A stretch of DNA of 64,000 nucleotides from Streptomyces sp. WZ-12 (GTDB lineage: Bacteria > Actinomycetota > Actinomycetes > Streptomycetales > Streptomycetaceae), in contig NZ_CP118574.1 in assembly GCF_028898845.1 (NCBI RefSeq), positions 2,356,001 through 2,420,000 on the forward strand, read 5' to 3'. Positions within the stretch are counted from its first letter, which is position 1; each line of letters opens with the position of its first letter. Below are positions 18,085 through 27,622 of this stretch, piece after piece. The notes below the pieces were generated by a model. That model searched no databases. It was not told the DNA's origin and worked only from the letters and a program-made list of their open reading frames with translations. The translations under genes and the position numbers were made by a program.

Positions 18085-20007
18085 ATGCACCGTACGCGCA
18101 CCGCCGCCGTCGCCGCCCTCGCAGTGGCCCTCGCCGCGCTCCCGTTGACGGGGATGGGGCCGTCCCGCGCCGCGCCGCCCCGGAGGGCCGACGACGCCCG
18201 GGACGGCTCCGCGACCGCCGCCCTCTCCCCCGTCCCGCGGTCCGTCCGCGACCGCGGCGATGGCCTCACGGTCACCCCGACCGTGGCCCTCGTCGCCCAA
18301 CGGGGCACCGACGCCCCGGCGCTGGCGCTGGTGGCGCAATCCCTAAGGGCGGCCGGCGCCCGACGCGTCGTACGGGAGCCACGGGCCGTCCCCAGGAGCG
18401 GACGGCTGACCGTCTACGTGGACGGGCCGGGCGCGGACCGCGCCCTGAGGGAGCTGGGGGCGCGCGGCGCCGCCGGGCTCCCCGCGGAGGGCTATGCACT
18501 GGCCGTCGGCCGTGGCCGGATCGCGCTGGCCGGCAGGGACGCCGCCGGCACCTACCACGCCGCCCAGACGCTGGGCCAGTTGCTGCCGCACCGCGCCCGC
18601 CCGGGCGCCCGGGTGCGCGGCACCGTCGTACGGGACTGGCCGGCGACCCGGCTGCGCGGCGTCGTCGAGGGCTTCTACGGCACCCCGTGGTCGCGCGCCG
18701 CCCGCCTGGACCAACTCGACTTCGCCGCCCGGCACAAGATGAACCTCTACGTCTACTCCCCCAAGAACGACGCCTACTTGCGGCAGAAGTGGCGCGACCC
18801 CTATCCGGCGCGCCAACTGGCCCAGATCAAGGAGCTGGTGGACCGGGCCCGGGCCCGGCACGTGGAGTTCGCCTACGCGCTCTCCCCCGGGCTGTCCGTC
18901 TGCTACGGCTCGGACGCCGACGTCCGGGCGCTGACAGGTAAGTTCGCGACCCTGTGGGGCATCGGGGTGCGGACCTTCGCGGTGCCGCTGGACGACATCA
19001 GCTACACCACCTGGCACTGCGCCGCGGACCGGCGGAAGTTCGGGACCGGCGGCGGCTCGGCCGGGAGGGCGCAGGCCCAGTTGCTCAACCGCGTCAACCT
19101 GGAGTTCATCGCCCGCCATCCGGGCGCCCGGCCGCTCCAGATGGTGCCGACCGAATACCACGACCTCAAGGCGACCCCGTACAAGGCCGCGCTCGCCGCC
19201 CAACTGGACCGGAACGTCCTGGTGGAGTGGACGGGCGTGGACGTGCTCGCGCCCACCATCAGCGCCGCGCAGGCCCAGCAGGCCCGCACGCTCTTCGGCC
19301 ACCCGATCCTGCTCTGGGACAACTACCCGGTCAACGACTACGTCACCAAGCGGCTGATGCTCGGGCCGCTCAACGGGCGGGGCATCGGACTGCCAGCCCG
19401 GCTCGCCGGGTTCACCGCGAACCCGATGATCCAGCCCGCCGCGTCCGAACTGGCCCTGGCCACCGCCGCCGACTACGCCTGGAACGACCGGGCGTACGAC
19501 GCGCGGGCCTCCTGGGACCGCGCCATCGCGGAGCTGGCCGGCGGCGACGCCCGCACCGCCCGCGCCCTGCGGGCCTTCGCGGACGTCAACTACGCCTCGG
19601 GGATCAACCCGCGCCAGGCTCCCGAACTGGCCGCGGCCCTGGCCCAGTTCCGCCGGGACGGTGGGGCGCGGCGGCTGGACGCGGTGCTGCGCGACCTGCG
19701 GGACGCGCCCGGTGTGCTGCGCGGCCGGCTCGCCGACCGCCGCTTCGTCCGCGAGTGCGCGCCCTGGTTGGACGCCACCCGGGCCTGGGGCGTGGCGGCC
19801 CGTGAGGCCCTGCGGCTGATCGAGGCGACCCGGACGGGCAAGCGGGCGTCGGCCAGTCAACTGCGGGCACACATCCAGGAGTTGGTGGCGCGGGCGAAGT
19901 CGTACGTCTATGTGGACATGGCGGGGAAGCGGATCCCGGTGGTGGTCGGCGACGGGGTACTGGACGCCTTCGTCCGGGACGCGTTGGCCGGGCGGCGCGC
20001 GCAATGA
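18085..20007 (+). CDS. Secreted GH84 beta-N-acetylglucosaminidase (hyaluronidase-like)
   Basis: An exported 640-residue glycoside hydrolase. The signal peptide covers about residues 1-30. A GH20b-like N-terminal domain follows (ALAVGRGRIALAGRDAAGTY). The GH84 catalytic barrel starts at LRGVVEGFYGTPWS, has NLYVYSPKNDAYLRQKW, and carries the catalytic Asp pair in FAVPLDDISY. LLWDNYPVNDYV near the barrel end is also typical. The C-terminal part is helical. A GGAGG-like site precedes the ATG at 18085. It would remove N-acetylglucosamine from extracellular glycans or glycoproteins. Confidence 0.9.
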   Translation: MHRTRTAAVAALAVALAALPLTGMGPSRAAPPRRADDARDGSATAALSPVPRSVRDRGDGLTVTPTVALVAQRGTDAPALALVAQSLRAAGARRVVREPRAVPRSGRLTVYVDGPGADRALRELGARGAAGLPAEGYALAVGRGRIALAGRDAAGTYHAAQTLGQLLPHRARPGARVRGTVVRDWPATRLRGVVEGFYGTPWSRAARLDQLDFAARHKMNLYVYSPKNDAYLRQKWRDPYPARQLAQIKELVDRARARHVEFAYALSPGLSVCYGSDADVRALTGKFATLWGIGVRTFAVPLDDISYTTWHCAADRRKFGTGGGSAGRAQAQLLNRVNLEFIARHPGARPLQMVPTEYHDLKATPYKAALAAQLDRNVLVEWTGVDVLAPTISAAQAQQARTLFGHPILLWDNYPVNDYVTKRLMLGPLNGRGIGLPARLAGFTANPMIQPAASELALATAADYAWNDRAYDARASWDRAIAELAGGDARTARALRAFADVNYASGINPRQAPELAAALAQFRRDGGARRLDAVLRDLRDAPGVLRGRLADRRFVRECAPWLDATRAWGVAAREALRLIEATRTGKRASASQLRAHIQELVARAKSYVYVDMAGKRIPVVVGDGVLDAFVRDALAGRRAQ

Positions 20008-20095
20008 GGTGATCCGGTCCCGTCCCCGCCCCTGGTGGCCGGCGCCTACGCCCAGGCGTCGGCCGCCGCCTCGCCCCTTACGAGAGGAGATCGCC

Positions 20096-20827
20096 ATGGC
20101 CCGACCCACCCGCCCGACGTCCGCCACCGCACCGAGCCGCAGCGCCGCGCGCCGCCGGGACAGCAACGCCCCGCGTCCGAGCGCCACCACCGTCCTGGAG
20201 GAGGCGGTCCGCGCGCTCGCCCCGGAGGACGGCGCCAACCGGCTCGTCCAACGGATCGCCGCGGGACAGGCGCCGCGTTCGGTGTTCGCCGCGTTCGCCC
20301 TGGAGCAGCGCCACCTCATCGCCGCCGACCGGCTCAGCTTCCAGCACCTGGCGCGCCGCGCGGACGGCGATCCGCCGGTGGCGGACTTCTTCGACCTGCT
20401 CGCCGAAGAGGAGTCCCGGGCCCTGGCGCGGTTGGCCGGGCTGACGGACGCCTGCGCGCTCACCGACCGGGACGTCGCCGGGTACCGGCCGCGCCCCGGC
20501 TGCCAGGCGTACCCGTCGTACGTGGCCCGCCTGGCGCTGGGCGCCGAGCCGGCCGACGTGGCGGTCGCGCTCACCGCCAACTTCGCGGCCTGGGGCGGCT
20601 ACTGCGCCACGATCCGCGCCGCGCTGCGGGAGCACTACGGCTTCCCCGCGGCGGCCGACGGCTTCTTCGCCCTGTTCGCCGAGCCGGCGCCGGAGGTGGC
20701 GACCGCGGCCCGGGCGGCGGTCCAGCAGGGCCTGGACACCGGGCAGGCGCGTCCGGAGCGGGCGCACCGCTACGGGCAACTCCTTCAGGCGTACGAGGTG
20801 ATGTTCTGGAACTCGCTGGACGAGTGA
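20096..20827 (+). CDS. TenA/heme-oxygenase-like fold protein
   Basis: A 243-residue, all-helical protein. After about 30 low-complexity basic residues come FAAFALEQRHLIAADRLSFQ and ADFFDLLAEEESRALARLAG, then YPSYVARLALGAEPADVAVA and AAWGGYCATIRAALREHYGF. This resembles the TenA/PqqC superfamily, with a Cys in the position where thiaminase II has its nucleophile region. A GAGAGGAGA site precedes the ATG. The stop overlaps the next gene's GTG by 4 bp. A thiamine-salvage role is possible but not shown. Confidence 0.6.
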   Translation: MARPTRPTSATAPSRSAARRRDSNAPRPSATTVLEEAVRALAPEDGANRLVQRIAAGQAPRSVFAAFALEQRHLIAADRLSFQHLARRADGDPPVADFFDLLAEEESRALARLAGLTDACALTDRDVAGYRPRPGCQAYPSYVARLALGAEPADVAVALTANFAAWGGYCATIRAALREHYGFPAAADGFFALFAEPAPEVATAARAAVQQGLDTGQARPERAHRYGQLLQAYEVMFWNSLDE

Positions 20828-22227
20828 TCCGTTTCCCGCGTGACGGAACGGATCACGGCGGGGAGGACCGGCGGTGGGATCACGGATGGCGGACGGGGAA
20901 ATGCTGGCGCGCGGCGGAGTTGACGGCGCGGACGGGGCGGCGGGCCGCCGCGACGTTCGGGGTCGGGGCGCCAAGAGGCGCGGACGACGGCGCGGGTCCG
21001 GAGAACGGCCCTCCGGAGGCGGTGGAGGCGGCGGGGTTACTGCGGGCGGAGCTGGCGGCCGCGTTCCCGGACGTGGCGGTGTGCGGCGGGACGGTCGGGG
21101 CCCGCCCGGATCCGGCCGGTCCGCGCTGGATGATCGCCCCACCGCCCCGTACCGACGATCCGGCCCGGCCGCTCTGTCTGGCCTACGAGGACGCCTCCGG
21201 CCCGTCGCTCGGCGTGGTCCAACTCCCGTTGGGCGGGCGGACGGTGGCGGCCGGGCGCGGGCTGGGCTGCCGGCTGCTGGCCGACGGCGGCACGGAGCCG
21301 GCGGACTGCCGCCCGGTGCGGACCGGCGGGCGCGCGGAGTTGACGGGCGCGCGGGCGCTGACGGACGGCCCGGCTGGCTGGCCGGAGCCGCTGCTGACGG
21401 CGGTGCACCGGCGGGTGGCGCTGACGGCCTCCGGGGGCGGGGCGTTGGACGTGGTCACCGGCCGGGCGGATGCCTGGCTGAGCATCGGCCCGGTGACGTA
21501 CGGGGAGCGTGCCGCGCTGACGGTGGTCGTGTCGGAGGCCGGCGGCCGCATCACGGACCTGAGCGGCACCCCGGTACTGACGGGCGACGGCTCGGTGCTG
21601 GTCACCAACGGGCCGCTGCACGAGGGGTTCCTGCGGCTGATCGCGGAGGCGGGCGGGCACGGGCCGAAGCCGGTGGTGGACGCCCCCGATCCCGGCTGGG
21701 CGGCCGAGGGGGCCGCGCTGACGGAGGGGCTGCGGGCGCTGCTCGGCCCGTTGGCGCTGCGCGCCGAGCACATCGGGAGCACGTCGGTGCCGGGGATGGC
21801 CGCCAAGCCGGTCTTCGACGTCCAGGTGAGTGTGGCGGATCTGGCGGAGGCGGCGGTGGCCTTCGACGGGCCGCTGGCCGGGGCGGGGTTCGAGGCGGCC
21901 CCGCATCTGCGCGATCACGTTCCGGCGGGCCGGGCGGACGCCCCCGAGCGCTGGGCGAAGCGGTTCTGGTCGCGGCGCGGCGGGCCCGGGCCGGACGTCA
22001 ACCTCCATGTGCGGCAGGCCGGTTCGCCCAACGAGCGGCTGGCACTGCTCTTCCGGGACTGGTTCCGGGCGCATCCGGAGGCGGTGCCGGCGTACGCCCG
22101 GTTCAAACGGGAGTTGGCGCACCGGGTCCCCGAGCTCGGCGCGTACGCCGACGTCAAGGACCCGGTGGTGGACCTGGTGATCGAGGTCGCCGAGCCGTGG
22201 GCGGCGGCGACCGGCTGGCGGCCCTGA
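20824..22227 (+). CDS. Degenerate inositol-monophosphatase-like domain fused to GrpB (UPF0157)
   Basis: The frame from GTG 20824, overlapping the previous stop as GTGA, encodes 467 residues. Residues up to about 280 resemble an IMPase: SLGVVQLPLGGRTVAAGRGL, GALDVVTGRADAWLSIG and VVVSEAGGRITDLSGTPVL. The metal-binding motifs are lost: the expected DPLDGT reads APPPRT, and the late WD reads YGER. The C-terminal 180 residues are a GrpB nucleotidyltransferase-like domain (RAEHIGSTSVPGMAAKPVFD, then FWSRRGGPGPDVNLHVRQAG). An ATG in another frame at 20886 begins MADGEMLAR, as IMPases often do. The true start may therefore lie there, with a 2-nt indel near 20910. The product may be a pseudoenzyme fusion or a decayed gene. 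Confidence 0.6.
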   Translation: MIRFPRDGTDHGGEDRRWDHGWRTGKCWRAAELTARTGRRAAATFGVGAPRGADDGAGPENGPPEAVEAAGLLRAELAAAFPDVAVCGGTVGARPDPAGPRWMIAPPPRTDDPARPLCLAYEDASGPSLGVVQLPLGGRTVAAGRGLGCRLLADGGTEPADCRPVRTGGRAELTGARALTDGPAGWPEPLLTAVHRRVALTASGGGALDVVTGRADAWLSIGPVTYGERAALTVVVSEAGGRITDLSGTPVLTGDGSVLVTNGPLHEGFLRLIAEAGGHGPKPVVDAPDPGWAAEGAALTEGLRALLGPLALRAEHIGSTSVPGMAAKPVFDVQVSVADLAEAAVAFDGPLAGAGFEAAPHLRDHVPAGRADAPERWAKRFWSRRGGPGPDVNLHVRQAGSPNERLALLFRDWFRAHPEAVPAYARFKRELAHRVPELGAYADVKDPVVDLVIEVAEPWAAATGWRP

Positions 22228-22293
22228 CGGGCATCTGTGGCGAAGCCCATCAGGACCATGACGGCCGGCCCGTTCCGGCGGGCTAGACCGGAG

Positions 22294-23445
22294 TCAGTCC
22301 TCCGACTTCCCCTGCCCACCGCCTAGTTGACGGTGTCGGGCAGCCAGCCGGTCCGCTCCCTCCGCGGTGAGCGAGCCGTGCAGCCGGAGCCGCGCGATGC
22401 CGCCGTCGGGGAAGATGTCGAGCCGGACGTGGGTGGCGGCCGGGGCGTCGTCCAGCAGGAAGCGGTGGACGGTGTCGGGCTGGAGCCGGGTGCGGGGCAG
22501 CAGTTCGGTCCACTCGCCGTCTTCGCCGTCGCGCCCGAGGAGCGCGGCCCAGCCGGCCGCGTTGCCCTTGAGGTAGCCGGTGTCGATCTCGACCGCGCGG
22601 ATCACGGAGCGCTCGGTGAGGCGGTAGCGCACCCAGTCGTTGCCGCTGCCGCGGCGGCGCCGGGTCTCCCAGCCGTCGTCCATCTTGCGGGAGCGGCCCG
22701 GCCGGATGGTGTTGGTCGGCGAGGAGTAGAAGCGGTCCGAGGCGTCCTCGACGCGGCCGCCGTTCTCCAGCGCGACGAGGTCGAAGGTGCCCAGCGCGGC
22801 GAGCCAGCGGGGCTCGGGGACGACCTCGCCGTGGACCCGGAGGCGGGCGATGCCGCCGTCGGGGTGCTGGTTGAGCCGGAGGTGGGTGAAGCGGCGCTCG
22901 GCGTGGACGGCGAAGCCGTTGGCGGCGTGCCCGCCGATGGCGGTGCGCGGGACGAGGGTGGTCCAGGCGACGCCGTCGGCGAGGAGCTCGGCCGGCGACG
23001 GGGAGCCCTCGACGCAGGCGCCCTCGATGCTCACCGACTGCGGGTAGTTGCCGCGGAAGTGGGCGGTGTCGACGACGATGCCGCGGATCACGCCGGGGGC
23101 GCCGAGCCGGATCAGCGCCCAGTCGTGGTCCTCCTCGGTCGGGAAGGGACGGTCGCCGTCGGCGCCGCGCCGGCGCCGGGTCTCCCAGCCGTCCATGATC
23201 TTGCCCTTGTGGCCGAAGCGCTCGGGGTCGAAGACCGCCGGGTCCGGCTTCAGCAGGTTCTCCCGTTCGGCGAAGAACTCGTCGTTGGCGGCGAGCACGC
23301 CGGCGCCGAGCCGCCGGTCGGCGAGGTCGGGCAGGTGGGAGAAGGGGAAGCCGGCCGCACCTGGGGCGCGGTAGTCGGCGTACGGGTCGCCGCCCCCGTA
23401 GGGGCTGGCGTCGCCGGTGTACTGGGGCAGCTCGCCGGTGGTCAT
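22294..23445 (-). CDS. alc: Allantoicase
   Basis: This enzyme hydrolyses allantoate to ureidoglycolate and urea, the second step of allantoin use. The 383-residue protein holds the two repeated allantoicase domains, each with a [11 protein letters not shown] or [16 protein letters not shown] motif and an [13 protein letters not shown] or [13 protein letters not shown] motif. The ATG at 23445 overlaps the allB stop (ATGA), so the pair is an operon. Length matches the family. Confidence 0.95.
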   Translation of the reverse strand: MTTGELPQYTGDASPYGGGDPYADYRAPGAAGFPFSHLPDLADRRLGAGVLAANDEFFAERENLLKPDPAVFDPERFGHKGKIMDGWETRRRRGADGDRPFPTEEDHDWALIRLGAPGVIRGIVVDTAHFRGNYPQSVSIEGACVEGSPSPAELLADGVAWTTLVPRTAIGGHAANGFAVHAERRFTHLRLNQHPDGGIARLRVHGEVVPEPRWLAALGTFDLVALENGGRVEDASDRFYSSPTNTIRPGRSRKMDDGWETRRRRGSGNDWVRYRLTERSVIRAVEIDTGYLKGNAAGWAALLGRDGEDGEWTELLPRTRLQPDTVHRFLLDDAPAATHVRLDIFPDGGIARLRLHGSLTAEGADRLAARHRQLGGGQGKSED

Positions 23446-24782
23446 GCGCGCGGCCTTTCGAGCAGTTCGCCGGTGGGCTCGGCGAGGGTGGTGCCGTCGT
23501 TGATCTGCCGGCCGCGCAGCCAGGTGGAGCGGACCACGCCGCGGAAGGTCTTCCCCGCGTAGGCGGTGATCTTGTTGCGGTGCTGGAGCTCGGCCGGGTC
23601 GACGGTGAAGGTCGCCTCCGGTGCCAGTACGGCGAAGTCGGCGTCCTTGCCGGGCGCGATGGCGCCCTTGGCGTCGAGGCCGACGAGCCGCGCCGGGGCT
23701 GCGGACATCCAACGGACCACGTCGTCCAGGGTGTGGCCGCGCTCGCGGGCGGCGGTCCAGATGGCGGGCAGGCCGAGTTGGAGGGAGGAGATACCGCCCC
23801 AGGCCGTGCCGAAGTCGGGGGTCTTGAGGTCGAGGGTGGAGGGCGAGTGGTCGGAGACGATGCAGTCGATGGTGCCGTCGGCCAGGCCCTGCCAGAGCAC
23901 GTCCTGGTTGCCGGCCTCGCGGATCGGCGGGCAGCACTTGAACTCGGTGGCGCCGTCCGGGACTTCCTCGGCGGTGAGGGTGAGGAAGTGCGGGCAGGTC
24001 TCGACGGTGATCCGGACGCCCTCGGCGCGGGCGGCGGCGATCATCGGCAGCGCGTCGCCGGAGGAGAGGTGCAGCACGTGCACCCGCGCGTCCAGCTTCC
24101 GGGCCAGGTCGATCAGGCCGGCGATGGCGTCGTTCTCGGAGGCGCGGGGGCGGGAGGCGAGGAAGTCGGCGTACTTGGGGCCGTGCACCTCGGGGGCGGC
24201 GTCCAGGTGGCCGGGGTCCTCGGCGTGCACGATCAGCAGCCCGCCGAAGCCGGCGATCTCGCCGAGCGCGGCGGCCAGTTGCTCCCGGTCGACCTGCGGG
24301 AACTCGTCGACACCGGAGGGCGACAGGAAGCACTTGAAGCCGAAGACCCCGGAATCGTGCAGCGGGCGCAGGTCCTTGACGTTGCCGGGGATGGCGCCGC
24401 CCCAGAAGCCGACGTCGATATGGGCCTTGGTGCGGGCGACCTCACGCTTGGTGTCGAGGTTGGCGACGGTGGTGGTGGGCGGGAGGCTGTTGAGCGGCAT
24501 GTCCACGAGGGTGGTGATCCCGCCGGCCGCGGCGGCGCGGGTGGCCGTCCAGAAGCCCTCCCAGTGGGTGCGGCCGGGGTCGTTGACGTGTACGTGGGTG
24601 TCCACCAGGCCGGGCAGCAGGACGTCGTCGCCGAAGTCCGCGACCCGGGCCCCGGCCGGGGCCGCCGCGTCGTACGGCAGGACGGCCACGATCGTGCCGT
24701 CCTTGACGGTGACGGAGGCGGCGCGCGTCCCCTCCGGGGTGACGACGCGAGTGGAACGCAGCACCAGCTCTATTTCGGACAC
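23442..24782 (-). CDS. allB: Allantoinase
   Basis: This amidohydrolase opens the hydantoin ring of allantoin. The GTG at 24782 is chosen because GGGAGG lies 6 nt upstream and the frame upstream is not protein-like. The 446-residue product has metal ligands in [10 protein letters not shown], the carboxylated Lys in [10 protein letters not shown], a His in VHAEDPGHL, a His in [11 protein letters not shown], and Asp in [11 protein letters not shown]. It is the first gene of allB-alc. A TCAACA-N3-TGTTGA palindrome lies 135 bp upstream, so repression by a purine- or allantoin-responsive regulator is likely. Confidence 0.95.
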   Translation of the reverse strand: MSEIELVLRSTRVVTPEGTRAASVTVKDGTIVAVLPYDAAAPAGARVADFGDDVLLPGLVDTHVHVNDPGRTHWEGFWTATRAAAAGGITTLVDMPLNSLPPTTTVANLDTKREVARTKAHIDVGFWGGAIPGNVKDLRPLHDSGVFGFKCFLSPSGVDEFPQVDREQLAAALGEIAGFGGLLIVHAEDPGHLDAAPEVHGPKYADFLASRPRASENDAIAGLIDLARKLDARVHVLHLSSGDALPMIAAARAEGVRITVETCPHFLTLTAEEVPDGATEFKCCPPIREAGNQDVLWQGLADGTIDCIVSDHSPSTLDLKTPDFGTAWGGISSLQLGLPAIWTAARERGHTLDDVVRWMSAAPARLVGLDAKGAIAPGKDADFAVLAPEATFTVDPAELQHRNKITAYAGKTFRGVVRSTWLRGRQINDGTTLAEPTGELLERPRA

Positions 24783-24916
24783 CCAGTACCTCCCATATCG
24801 TTGCTCCATGGTCGCAGGTCGGCCCGCGCGGGGCACGGCTGCCGCGGGCCGTGCCGCCCCGGACGCACCTCTCCGGAAGCCGGGAATTCCGGTGCGGACC
24901 GCCGGTATACAGAAAT

Positions 24917-24931
24917 TCAACAATCTGTTGA
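24917..24931. promoter_or_regulatory. Operator TCAACA-ATC-TGTTGA upstream of allB
   Basis: A perfect 6-3-6 inverted repeat in an AT-rich stretch 135 bp upstream of allB. The same palindrome, with only the 3-bp spacer changed, occurs upstream of uraD (47336) and katA (51360), which points to a shared regulator. Confidence 0.75.
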
Positions 24932-24959
24932 GTGAGTTTTCACTTCGAAACCCGGCCCG

Positions 24960-26513
24960 TCAAGACCCCTGTGCGGCGGCCGGGCCGGCGCTCACGTCCG
25001 CCCGCTCCGGTTCCGCCGCCGCCTCCCACACCTCGCCCCTGACCTGCGACGGGATGACGCCCTGCGGGATCGGCCCGGTGCCGGCGGCGGCCCGCTCGCG
25101 GCCCGAGACCGCCGCGTAGAGCAGCCCGGCGATCGACATCCCGAAGACCCAGGAGAACGGCGCCACGGCGTGGAAGAAGGGGATCAGCGCCAGCGCGGCG
25201 GAGACCGCGGCGGCCGGCAGGAACGCGATCACGGCCTTGGGGTTGTAGCCCCTGCGGTAGTAGTAGGCGCCGGCGGCATCGGCCGAAAACAGCGCATCGA
25301 CATCGATCCGCCCCCGCCGCACCGCGTAGTAGTCGACGAGCAGGATCGCCACCAACGGGCCGAGGAAGGCCCCCAGCGCCCCCAGGAAGTACTGGATCAC
25401 CAGCGCCGAGGAGTACAGCTTCCAGGGCAGGACCAGCACCGCCAGTACCGCGGTGATCATGCCGCCGCGCTTGAAGTCCAGGTACTTCGGCAGCAGGTTG
25501 GCGAAGTCGTAGGCGGGCGAGACGAAGTTGGCCACGACGTTGATGCCGATGGTGGCCACGATGAAGGCGAGCGCGCCGACGATGGTCACGACCGGGTTGT
25601 TGATCTTCTGGATCACCTTCACCGGGTCGTAGATCGCCTCGCCGAAGACCGCGATGGTGCCGGCGGTGACCAGGACGGCGACCACCGCGAAGGCCGTGAA
25701 GTTCACCGGCAGCCCGATCAGGTTGCCCCTCCGGTAGGAGCGGTGACTGGGCGTGAAGCGGGCGAAATCGGAGTAGTTGAGGACCAGCGTCAGGAACGTG
25801 GCCACCGTGAGGCTGACCGCGATCAGGCTCTGCTGGAGCTGCACGGTGCCGCTGAGCCCGGTCAGGCTGCGGGTCAGCGAGATGTCGCCGTGCGCCTTGA
25901 TGACGAGGTAGAGCGCCAGCGCCAGCACCACCAGCCAGACCACCGGCCCGGTCGCGAAGTCCTGGACCTTGCGGATGAACTCCATCCCGCGGGTCAGCAG
26001 GAGGGCCTGCAACCCCCACATCACCATGAACGCGATCCAGCCCAGAGTGGACAGCCCCAGCACCGAGTTGTGGTGGTACGCGTCCAGCCCCGGCGCGATC
26101 TGGAGCGTCAGCAGCACCACGGCCGTCGAGGCCAGCCAGGTCTGGATGCCGTACCAGGCCACCGCCATGACCGCCCGCAGCAGCGCCGGGATGTTGGCGC
26201 CGTAGACGCCCCAACTCGCCCTCGCCAGCACCGGATACGGGACGCCGGTGCGGTGCCCGGCGTGCCCCATCCGGTTCATGAACCAGTAGACGATCGTGAT
26301 GCCGGCCAGCAGCGCGGCGAACACCCCCCAGGCCGGCAGCCCGAGCACGAAGAGGCTGGCGGCGAAGGCGTAGTTGCTGATCGCGTGGGTGTCGGACATC
26401 CACAGCGCGAAGACGCTGTACGTGCCCCAGCTGCGCTTCGCGGCCGGCGCGAGGTCCTCGTTGAACAGCCGCGGGTCCGGTGGCCCCGGGCGGCCTTGCG
26501 GGGATGTGCTCAT
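24960..26513 (-). CDS. NCS1-family allantoin/hydantoin permease
   Basis: A membrane transporter of 517 residues with about twelve spans. The NCS1 features are FNEDLAPAAKRSWGTYSVFA at the N-terminus, SNYAFAASLFVLGLPAWGVF in span 1, and NYSDFARFTPSHRSYRRGN in the middle. Among NCS1 proteins the context (allantoinase, allantoicase, hydantoin-type racemase) favours allantoin or a hydantoin as substrate over cytosine. It follows the racemase gene by 42 bp on the same strand. Confidence 0.88.
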   Translation of the reverse strand: MSTSPQGRPGPPDPRLFNEDLAPAAKRSWGTYSVFALWMSDTHAISNYAFAASLFVLGLPAWGVFAALLAGITIVYWFMNRMGHAGHRTGVPYPVLARASWGVYGANIPALLRAVMAVAWYGIQTWLASTAVVLLTLQIAPGLDAYHHNSVLGLSTLGWIAFMVMWGLQALLLTRGMEFIRKVQDFATGPVVWLVVLALALYLVIKAHGDISLTRSLTGLSGTVQLQQSLIAVSLTVATFLTLVLNYSDFARFTPSHRSYRRGNLIGLPVNFTAFAVVAVLVTAGTIAVFGEAIYDPVKVIQKINNPVVTIVGALAFIVATIGINVVANFVSPAYDFANLLPKYLDFKRGGMITAVLAVLVLPWKLYSSALVIQYFLGALGAFLGPLVAILLVDYYAVRRGRIDVDALFSADAAGAYYYRRGYNPKAVIAFLPAAAVSAALALIPFFHAVAPFSWVFGMSIAGLLYAAVSGRERAAAGTGPIPQGVIPSQVRGEVWEAAAEPERADVSAGPAAAQGS

Positions 26514-26555
26514 GTGTCCTCCCAGGCAGGTTGGGTGGAGCTTAGGAAGCAGTCG

Positions 26556-27362
26556 TCAGATGCCTGATGTCTTGCGCGAAAAATCGTGGTTACGGGCGGG
26601 ATCCCGTTGCCGGCCCTGGCCTCCCGCACCCGGCAGCCCGAGGTGGGCGCCGAGCGGCCAGGAGCCGATGGCCTTCGGGCGCGGCGGCGCGAAACTCCGT
26701 TGCGTACTGGTGGTCAGCCCGAGGCCGACCACCGCCTCGGCGAACTTCACCGCGGCGGCGACGCCGTCCACGACCGGCACCCCGAGCGCCGTCGCGACCC
26801 TCTCCTGGAGCCCGGCCATCCCGCCGCACCCCAGGCAGATCACCTCCGCGCCGTCCCGGACCACGTGGCGCGCGGTCTCGATGATCACCGCGACGGTCCG
26901 GTCGGGATCCTCCTCCAACTCCAGGACGCCCAGGCCGGTTCCGCGCACGCCGGCGCAGCGCTGGAGCAGCCCGGCGGTCAACAGCCGGTCCCGGATCTGC
27001 GGTACCGCGCGGTCGAGGGTGGTGACGATGCCGTACGCGTGGCCGAGCATCAGCGCCATCTGGGCCGCGGACTCGGTGATGTCCAGGACGGGGACGTCCA
27101 GCAGTTCCTGCGCCCCCTCGCGGCCCGGTTCACCGAAGCCGGCCATGACCAGCGCGTCGAACGGGGTGTCCAGGGTGGCGAGCCGGTCCAGGACGGCGGC
27201 GGCACTGAGGTACCCCTCGAAGTGCCCCTCGATGGACTCGGGTCCCCACAGGGGTTCGGTGGCGAGGATCTCGGTGCCGGGGGCGGCGACCGCGGTGGCG
27301 GTGGCGCGAATCGAAGCGGTCATGGAAGCCGTGGTGTTCGGGTTCATCACGAGAAGGCGCAT
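26556..27362 (-). CDS. Asp/Glu/hydantoin (allantoin) racemase-family protein with first Cys replaced
   Basis: A 268-residue protein of the hydantoin/allantoin racemase family, which would interconvert allantoin or hydantoin enantiomers before hydrolysis. MNPNTTASMTASI at residues 6-18 and the second catalytic Cys in LGCGGM (Cys179) are present. The first catalytic Cys of the family, normally in a motif like xACFGDPG, is Gly75 here (VMAGFGEPG). It may therefore be inactive, use another mechanism, or have another role. The C-terminal 30 residues form a basic extension. It heads the racemase-permease pair and is divergent from the IclR gene. Confidence 0.8.
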   Translation of the reverse strand: MRLLVMNPNTTASMTASIRATATAVAAPGTEILATEPLWGPESIEGHFEGYLSAAAVLDRLATLDTPFDALVMAGFGEPGREGAQELLDVPVLDITESAAQMALMLGHAYGIVTTLDRAVPQIRDRLLTAGLLQRCAGVRGTGLGVLELEEDPDRTVAVIIETARHVVRDGAEVICLGCGGMAGLQERVATALGVPVVDGVAAAVKFAEAVVGLGLTTSTQRSFAPPRPKAIGSWPLGAHLGLPGAGGQGRQRDPARNHDFSRKTSGI

Positions 27363-27384
27363 GACACTCCAGCAATTTGGAGGA

Positions 27385-27399
27385 TTCCATAGAATGGAT
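27385..27399. promoter_or_regulatory. TTCC-N7-GGAT dyad in the racemase/allR intergenic region
   Basis: The 15-bp TTCCATAGAATGGAT contains the exact dyad TCCAT-AGA-ATGGA. It lies 23 bp upstream of the racemase start and in the divergent region shared with the IclR-type gene. Similar TTCC-N7-GGAA sites occur at aceB and hyi, so it may bind the IclR protein. Confidence 0.5.
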
Positions 27400-27622
27400 A
27401 GTAGGTTTCGCGCAGCAGAACGTAGCTATGGCCACTGGCACCGTCAAGAGATCTGCGCAAGGAGCCTGCCCCTCCGGACTCATGGGCGCTGACCGGCGGG
27501 AACGACTGTGCGGTACGCGGTGTACCCGCGCGGCACGACCGGTAGGCTGCTCCGGTCGGGCCCGGCGCCCGTAAGGCGTAGAGCTTCAGCCCGATCCGAC
27601 CCCGCCCCGAAAGGAACGCGAC

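Noticed and set aside
18343..20580. 745-codon open frame on the minus strand
   Set aside because: Antisense to the GH84 gene with its signal peptide and catalytic motif; the translated product has no recognisable domain.
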